Source of the DNA: Acanthochlamys bracteata
Taxonomy: Eukaryota > Streptophyta > Magnoliopsida > Pandanales > Velloziaceae
Assembly: GCA_019914995.1 (NCBI GenBank)
Contig: CM034137.1
Location: 3,286,001-3,350,000 of the forward strand
Length of the DNA: 64,000 bases
Direction: 5' to 3'
Shown: positions 56,339-64,000 of the stretch, piece after piece
Position numbering within the stretch: the stretch's first letter is position 1
Layout: the number at the start of each line of letters is the position of its first letter
Position numbers and translations under genes: made by a program
Notes under the pieces: generated by a model
Told to the model about the DNA's origin: nothing
Database searches by the model: none
Seen by the model: only the letters and a program-made list of their open reading frames with translations

Positions 56339-59300
56339 CTTTTGAACTGAAGGATATATTCTAGGAGGAATGACTGTTTACCGTAAGAGAGTAACTAATT
56401 TTTACTGCAGTGGTCCTCTCATTTGTTTTTGGTCAGCCATGTATATATGTCTAGTACATTGCTGTATAGAGATTGGCATCAACCATACAGAAAATGTACC
56501 ACAAGTCTTCCAATGAGTACATAAACTATATATTTGCGTCTTAATTTGTTTAATTTTGTGGTTGGACAAAAGAGCTGGTACCTAATTAAATTCCAAAATA
56601 TATGTACATGTATATATATGTATGCATCTCTCCCATGTTCATCTCTGAAATCTCTTACCAAATTACAAAACATAAAAAGATTTTAGATGCACATAAACTG
56701 GATTGGAACTTGGGGCAAAAACAGAGCACCGAGGAAAGAAAGAAATTTTAAGGAACCGCAATCTGTTAACAACCTCGGGATCATATTGCTGTTTCTCATA
56801 AGGGGATCTCATTTATTTTCTGGTTTGTCGTTTACATGTCGTTGATGATAAGTACTATATGATTGTGTGGATGAGGATATATCTACGCGTTATTAAACGT
56901 ACGTATATGAAGCGCCTACAATTGTTTGCTAAGGTATATAATATAGTTTTGATCACTTTCCAGTAGCTCATTCATTCATTGTTCATTCGGTAGTATTGTA
57001 TATATTTCTTCTAGTGTTCTTCTCACCTGGAGAGAAACTCGATAATGGAGATCAACAACAATCTAAATAGCTGCTTCTAGTAGCAAACAAAAGATAGTAA
57101 GCAAAATTAAAAGCTTGTGACAAAATTTTGTTTTATCTGTTTAAGAGTCTTGAGAAAGTAATTAATATAATAGCTGTCGATCATATATATATGTAGTAAA
57201 TGGAGAAACAAATGCCTAAGTATGTAGCCTGTTAACTTAGGTTGATGCTCTCTATAACCCCAATTCTTTAAAAAAATCTAAGGGATAATGTAACATATAC
57301 ATAGATGAATCTAAATTTCAAGTAAGGTCTCCATGGTTTATAGAAGATTTTATTATAATTTCTTAGTCTCAATTATTCTATGCTTTGGTCTGTAAGATTT
57401 CAATTAACTGTAAAAATGATCCTACCGTTAGTTTGAACATAATAATGGCTGGCGCTCAATGTGGTTTTGAAATTAAAAGAATATATCAAACCACAGAGAT
57501 CGAATGATTTTTTATTTGTTTTATTTTTACTTTTTTCATAGTTTTTATTTAGTAAAATATCTTATAGTGATGTTAAGTAAATAAAGAGCTTCCAAATTTA
57601 TATATGTATTAAAATTCTTCTTCAATTCCTATATTAAACTATATTCTTTTAATGTAGCGACTTAATACTGTATTTTATTTTCAAAAAAAATTACTTTTGG
57701 ATTAAGATATTTTTCTACATAAAAAACTTCTAATTTACTATGTAGGAAAAATCCTCAAATTTGTTTTTGCATTAATAAGCTCTTTAATATTTTTAAACTG
57801 ATCTAAAACCTACTTTGTTCTTGACTATAGTGTCTAATTAGGTAATATTAAAAACTAATATTTTTCTTAGCTAAACATAACTTACGTATAGACGACACTA
57901 TGGATTTTGCATATATAATATTCTTTACGTTGTCGATTGTCTCTGTCTTCAAATTTAACACTACAAACAACCTACATCTTTTCATGAAATTATTGAGCTG
58001 TTATTTCGAACATTTATTTTGAATACATACGTGTACATGTAATGCCTAGTGCAAACATTGACCTATCTGTCTTCTTTCAAACTGTCCAAAATTCTTTTTG
58101 TAATGCAGACAAAAGAAATTAATTGATATAAACCCTATCCAGTAGATTACTTGCATTTCAGATTTTTTTTCTAAATAAAAGTTTGAAGTATATTTTTTCG
58201 GTTTTCAAAGGAAAAATGAATATCCATCCATGCGACTTGTTCCAGCTACTTTGAATCAACGGTTGCTTGTTAAGCAGTAGCTCATTTCTTACTTAATCGC
58301 CGTAAATCAGCATATGAGTTTATTATTTTGATTTTATTATAACAATATGTGATACTAATTATGTATAATATATAAATGAGTTGATGAGAAAACTAGTTGA
58401 AGAAATTGAAACAATTTTCCATCTTACATTAGAGCAAAATTTTAAATTTGTCCGCTACTGCCACAGAGATAATGATTGTGATGGTCAAACTCTAGTTTGT
58501 TACTATCGTGAAGATATGATTATGATAGAAAAAAATCGTAACCCATGGTCGATTAGATAATATCCAATCACTTGATCGAATTTGAGATCTATTACAAGAA
58601 AAAAAGAAATTCTCTTGCCAACGTTTGTTACTATAGTTGTCGCCTACCCTGTTGATGCTCCTGTCGTGTTCGCATAGGATTTCTTCAATACTGTCGCACC
58701 TATTGTGCTTGTCACTATTGCACATAACTATTGTCTGCTTTGCTTCCCCATCATGACTTTGATCTTTGCACGGTGGCCTATGTCCTACCGCCACCAAATT
58801 GAATCTGATTTGCACCGCCGCCGTATATCGCTAACCTCAATTGATCTAAACTGCTCAGTTATTGCTGTTAGCTGACCAATTATGCTATTAGATGTTTGAT
58901 AAATGTCACCCTTTGCCGCTCGCACAATTGTTGCTTCCCAACTCGCCGATCCCATCTCAGGTCTGATCTGATTCACTAAATTTCGATTGGATAGAATCGT
59001 ATAATCCACGCCAAAACTGACCTACCTTATCCGATTGGAACGTACTTACTGATACAGACCAAATTGTCCGATTCGGACCTATCCGATTTGAACGGATCGA
59101 ATGGAATTGTTTCAAACCAAACCAAATTGAACCAAATTTGATTTACGTTGGTTTCGATAAAGCAGACCTGACTCAGACCAATCTAAATTCATATTTTTTT
59201 ATCGATTCATATGTATTGACTGATCTATACTGACCAATTAAGTCTAGTTTTGAATTTGTTTTTTTTTTCTCTAAGCTTGACATAAAGAGTTATGTTAATA

Positions 59301-59470
59301 TTGTGAGATTGTACAATCGTGACTCATATTTTAAATTAGTTAGATATCCTGATTGGCGGGAGAAACTGAAATAAAAAAAAGCTTTTCAGAGAACCACCAT
59401 TTAATCCAATTTCTTTAACTTTAGTTAATCAAATTTGTGCTCTAAATATTGTTTCAAAATTCTAAGATTG
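56339..59470. other. gene-poor region
   Basis: AT-rich DNA without a recognisable gene. The GC-richer part at 58.5-59.2 kb has two overlapping minus-strand frames without family similarity and repeated ACCAAACCAAATTGAACC-type tracts. It might be the outer part of the decayed retrotransposon to its right. Confidence 0.4.
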
Positions 59471-59481
59471 AATAAGGATTG

Positions 59482-59520
59482 ATTTTAGATTCTGGAGGAG
59501 CCATACACCAATGTAAGGGT
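59482..59520 (+). pseudogene. copia protease relic
   Basis: The frame reads ILDSGGAIHQCK, matching the copia protease signature W-I-x-DSGA-x-x-H-x-C, with the Asp-Ser-Gly codons at 59488-59496. The frame soon closes. Confidence 0.55.
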
Positions 59521-59935
59521 AAGATAGCAATTAATCTAGGCGACATATGCTAATAATGTTATCTAGTGACAAATAAGAAGGTGATATTGACACAATCTTT
59601 ATCTCTTCAAGACTATTTGTTCTTTTATCTATATCAAATAACGTTTTATCTATTGGACCAAATTCTGAACAATTAAATTTAGGCGTGGTTGTAAAAGAAG
59701 AGTTCAATTATCAAATGATGTTTATTTCAGAGAAGTTCACAATGTTTGTGGATCTAATACAGATAAGAAGAATAAAATTTGCCTTTGTTACTGATGATAG
59801 TTCATATTTTTTTTACCTATTTATGTTACTTATTATTATATGTATTTTCTGACCTTATGGAGTTTGATGTTTAATCTGGTATCTGTATTCACGTAAAGAG
59901 ATATCGAGTGTTTTATTTCCTATGTTAAAAAAAAA

Positions 59936-60118
59936 AGTACCTCCATATGAGTTAATACATTCAAATGTTTGAGGACGACCTTCTATTATCACAGTTATTG
60001 ACATTAGATAGTTTGTACTATTTGTGGATCATTATACTCCTACATTGTTATATGTTATGAGAAATAAGAGTGATATAAAGAATATTTTTATACAGTTTCA
60101 TAAAATGGTACAAAATCT
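59936..60118 (+). pseudogene. copia integrase relic
   Basis: It reads as PYELIH, then a gapped NV-stop-GRPS, FVLFVDHYTPTLLYVMRNKS and IFIQFHKMVQN. This corresponds to the H-x-DVWGP..YFVLFVDDYSR..W.Y.M..KS segment of copia integrases. Stops interrupt it, so it is inactive. Confidence 0.75.
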
Positions 60119-61639
60119 TTTTTTTTTCTTTTGATGTATGTATTGCGCTCTAATAATGAGAAAAATATTTTAATATATCTTTCGCTCATTACCTTAAAAA
60201 ATCAGTTATTATTTATTGCTTAAACACTATAACAGAATAGGGTGACTGAAAAAAAAACTAAAATATTTTGTAAACTACTCATGTTTTATTTTTTAGAACT
60301 CATATTCGAAATAGTATGAGATAGACACAATTTAGTTTACATTTTCTTGTATTAAATCGCATACCATTAAGAGTTTTAAACTCGACTTGTTCTTAAAATC
60401 TTATTTATAGTTGTCATTAAATCTTCTATTCTCTCACATCTATATCGAATTTTTATAATTGTTACAGTGGTGCTTCTGTTGAAACCTTAATACGATAAAT
60501 GATCATCATAGAAAGTGCGTGTTCGATGATTATGGTGCGTGTTCGTTGATTGTGGTAATCACAGAAAGTTACGTTTACTATCATTCTCCTTCACAGTGTA
60601 CCTTTGCGACTATGAAATGACATTCCTATATCATATAAAGGTTATGAAGATTTGAAGTGAGTTATTATTGAACTTATTGTAAATTTGACTCACACTGAAG
60701 ATAATTAGATATAAATCAAAAGTTAAGAGTTAGGTCGGGAGGAGCATGAAACTACTGAACTCAGATAGAATGAAACAAAGCAGATAGAAAATGCTGCAAA
60801 TGTGAAAAAACTTTATCTTCTCATCTTATAATACGTGATCAAACCGCTAAATATATCTTTGTAGTAAGTTTGGAATCTCAGAATCATATTTTGAATAATT
60901 ATCATATTTATACAATAGTTACAAATTAGCCCAAAAGTAAAAACCCCATCGAGAGATATTCATCTTCAGGAAAACTCTCAGATATTATATTATTAATCAT
61001 GTGTTTTCTCAAATGTTATCATTGTCCTATAAGGTATTAATTAATTAGGGAGTAACTATAAGTGTTCTTATTAACACTTCAAAGTATTGACCGATCCTAT
61101 GTTTATTAAGATTATGAATGAAAAAAAAATACAATATGTTCACAAAATTTTCATTTAGGAGATAACACCATTACAAGACGGAAAGAAGGTAATATAAATT
61201 AAATAGAACAATTGAGATGTACAAGATAAGTTTAGTAAGTAATACTAACAAACTTATAGAGTAAATTATCATAAATTTTTTTGTTAGTTATAAAAATTAA
61301 TACCATCAAATAGTTACCATCTTATCATCATATCTTGATTGTCCCTTATAACAATTTGATATAAATAATATATTTTTTATAGTAAATTAGAAAAGAAAAT
61401 GTATTTAGAACTTACACCTAAATTAGAAAGAACTATTTATGATGCATAAGAAAGAACTAATTATGTGTGCAAGCTTAAAAAATATTGGATGTGCTGAAAT
61501 AGCCTCCAAACGTGTGGTTTGGTATACTTAGTCAAGTTTTGATCAAATATGAATATCGATAAAATAATGCTGATCAAACGTTATTTTGTAATAATTAAGC
61601 TTATTAGATAACTAATCTAATAATTTATGAGAATAATGG

Positions 61640-61800
61640 TAGCAAAAGAATTCAGAGATTATGGATTGTGTTGCTCTAAATTTGAAATAAAAAAATTTGG
61701 AGAATTGAAATATTTTCTTATATTGAAATGATGAGATCTAAATAAAATATTTTTGTCCATTAAAGGGTATGTCGAAGGCATAGATGATAGATTGTAAATT
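61640..61800 (+). pseudogene. copia reverse transcriptase C-terminal relic
   Basis: The frame reads FEIKKFGELKYFLILK and is followed by a stop, then continues in another frame with 'QKYVEGI'-like and 'NTPI'-like pieces. This matches the copia RT segment F-x-M-x-D-LG-x-LKYFLGIEV and the K-Y-x-x-D-L..TP motif. Frameshifts and stops make it inactive. Confidence 0.75.
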
Positions 61801-61830
61801 TAATAAATACACCAATAATTTGAATCATAA

Positions 61831-64000
61831 TTTAGAAACATCTTTATTAATACCATCTTTTGTTTTTACTCCCATATAACTAGATTACTACCGACAAAAA
61901 TAAAATAATTACCATCTATTTGTCTTTCCTTTTACCTTCATAATGGTATATCTATTAACTCCTAAATAGTTATATTTTATAAATAATATTATATACGTTA
62001 TACTGATTTCAGATATTTTAAGATACTAACCACCACAAACTATATCCGGACGAATATGCGATACATAAAATAATCTGACTATACTAATCTTTAATATTTG
62101 TTATTTGCTATTTGTATTTGATCAGGTTGCTCTTTTAAATTATGATTCTCAATATTTGGTGTATATTTGGTTACAAGCTAACATCATTATCTCTAATAAT
62201 AAGTTAAAATATATTTTCTTTTTGATGAAAGGATATCTTAATCTCTTTTGCTCTAATGGCAAGCAATTATTGCAAAACTCTATATTCTAGCATTTCGAAT
62301 TTAGAGGCTAAACATTTATTAAGTTTATAAAGTTTTTGTTGTCATTGCCTATGACAATACTATTATCAACTTAAATTATTACAACAGTTTTCTTAACACC
62401 ATTGTTATTAAAGAATAGCAAATGATTAGTATTGCTCTATTGTTACCCATATTTGTTTAATTGTAAACTATATTTACCAAACCATACCTCTGAGGACTAA
62501 TTGAGTGTATATAGTATCTTATTTAGTTCGTGTTCATGATCAGTTTTTCATGACACAAAATATTCATGTGGAAACTGTATAAAAACTTCTTTTTCCAACA
62601 AACATAAGAAAATAAATTGTTTACATCAAATGATTATAACAACAAATTAAGGTTTGCTGATAGAGACAGTAACATTATAGTGATACCAATTTTTGAAACT
62701 GCTGTAAAATTCTCATAATAATTTACTATATATATCTGTGAGTATCTTTTGACTAGTAACATCGGGTAATGTTTCAATCATTCCATCCTTTTGTAGTTGA
62801 TCATATGCACACACTTATAGCCAAGTACTTTCTATCTATCTGGTAATTGTACTAATATCTCAAGTCATGGTCTTGTAAAAATTCTCTATTATTCATAACT
62901 TTGATCCATTCATAATAAGATAATATTTGTTTAATGCTAGCAAAAAGAGTCATAGTTCCTAACTAATTAATGAATGCATTATAAAAGGTGGCACTCTATG
63001 TGAAAGCATATGATTATCAATATGATATCTGAAAGTTTTTTCTTCTGCTGAATATTTTTTGAAGAGTGTTTCGTGGTTTTCTCTCTATGAGGACTAGTAA
63101 GTTATACTCGTAGCGTAAGAATTATTTAAAACGCACTTATTTTGAGTTCAAAATTTATCTTAGAAATACATTGAGTAGTTTGAGCGGATAATAATTACTT
63201 ATATGATTACAATGATTAAAATTGAATAATTTATAAATTATGATGAACTAGTTGTTTGAATCAAGTTATGCATGTCTTCATAAAATAGAATTAAACACAT
63301 AACAGAGGAATAGCTAATTATATATATGGAGAAGCCTTCTCACAGAGCAGTTATATAACAGTTAGCTACGTGTATAATAACTCTTGATGATGCTGCTAAG
63401 CGTCAGAATAGAACATTATGACAACAAATATAGGAGTAAAAAGGACTCAAAAACTGACTATTTTGCAGCCACTTGCCAACATAAAATAATCAGAGAGATC
63501 ATGGTTATCGTGCAAACTTCAAAGATGTTCAAGTATGAGTTGCTTTTGATTGAGACACATAAAGAGTTAGACCATCATACTAATAACAAGCTCGCATAAA
63601 GAGTTGATTAAATTCATTGACAAAATTGATCATACGCATGACTAAAAGGCTATCAGAATCATATTTTACTGACAGCGTAGAAATGAGTTCAACTTTTAAA
63701 TTTTGATTTTCCTTTAAGAAAAATTATAGAATCAATTATTAGAAGATATAATACAAATAACTCATTATCTTACTACATTATTATATCAAAATTGATCTAC
63801 ATTAAGCCATCTCATTGGGTAATGAAAATACATGGAGCCACAAAAGAAAAGAAACTAAAAAATTGATGATAATTCTCAGGAAGAAAATTCAAGCCATTAT
63901 TTGTTACATATTAGAGTTCATCATATCAAAGCTTTAAGGTGATAATCAAGTTCATTTGTGCAACACACATTCAAAAATGACAAGATTGCATAGTGCGAAA
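61831..64000. other. right edge, AT-rich DNA without a supported gene
   Basis: It may include further copia debris (to about 63.1 kb). A 71-codon plus-strand frame at 63384-63599 has no recognisable domain. Nothing else can be supported. Confidence 0.4.

Larger units (their letters stand above)
59470..61830 (+). mobile_element. decayed Ty1/copia retrotransposon
   Basis: Three plus-strand relics are in the copia order: a protease active-site segment (near 59488), an integrase core segment (59936-60118) and the end of reverse transcriptase (about 61640-61760). Each reads for only 15-40 codons before a stop or frameshift. The placement of integrase before RT is diagnostic for copia and excludes gypsy. 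LTRs were not located. Similar decayed sequence may reach 63.1 kb. Confidence 0.7.

Noticed and set aside
58492..59009. Overlapping minus-strand frames (107 and 74 codons)
   Set aside because: No recognisable domain. A possible retrotransposon relation could not be supported by any motif.
63382..63402. Sequence CTCTTGATGATGCTGCTAAG resembling mature miR172
   Set aside because: Fourteen or so bases match, but neither flank holds a complementary star arm (GCAGCA..CAAGA type) that could form the precursor hairpin, and the conserved ends differ.

Overview
This is a stretch of nuclear DNA from a flowering plant, most likely a eudicot. The genes have plant-type introns with GT..AG borders. The intergenic DNA is very AT-rich and full of short inverted-repeat elements. 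Three typical plant families (an LRR receptor-like kinase, an NDR1/HIN1-like protein and a CRF-type ERF) sit beside a plant E2 ubiquitin-conjugating enzyme. The species cannot be named from the sequence. No bacterial, organellar or CRISPR-type feature was found.

Four protein genes are well supported, all on the + strand. (1) A two-exon LRR receptor-like kinase at 9080-17411, with a degenerate catalytic core and a 6.4 kb intron filled by a likely solo LTR and three Tourist-like MITEs. (2) A single-exon NHL/LEA_2 membrane protein at 22128-22916. (3) A four-exon, 148-residue E2 enzyme of the Ubc4/5 class at 30844-38658. (4) A cytokinin response factor-like AP2/ERF transcription factor at 50709-51815. 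The kinase and the CRF most resemble, by recall, the Arabidopsis pair At4g23740 and At4g23750, which are neighbours there. This suggests an old syntenic block, here opened to about 33 kb by other genes and repeats.

The rest is mostly repeats and long gene-poor DNA. Region 1-9000 holds a possible minus-strand first exon near the left edge, two GC-richer islands of unknown function, and a candidate 3.4 kb terminal-inverted-repeat element. Around 29.2-30.3 kb a foldback element lies just upstream of the E2 promoter. The second E2 intron carries a degraded endogenous pararetrovirus (Caulimoviridae) on the minus strand: zinc knuckle, aspartic protease and reverse transcriptase remnants, with an internal duplication and one piece in the opposite orientation. 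At 40.9-43.1 kb there is a 195 bp tandem duplication followed by a cluster of related palindromic elements. From 59.5 kb a decayed Ty1/copia element is recognisable by protease, integrase and reverse transcriptase fragments in the canonical order.

The four genes do not form a pathway. They cover receptor signalling, membrane/defence-related function, ubiquitination and cytokinin-linked transcription. I saw no convincing new biological system. The most interesting points are the pararetrovirus inside a housekeeping gene's intron, the layered insertions in the kinase intron, and the foldback clusters.
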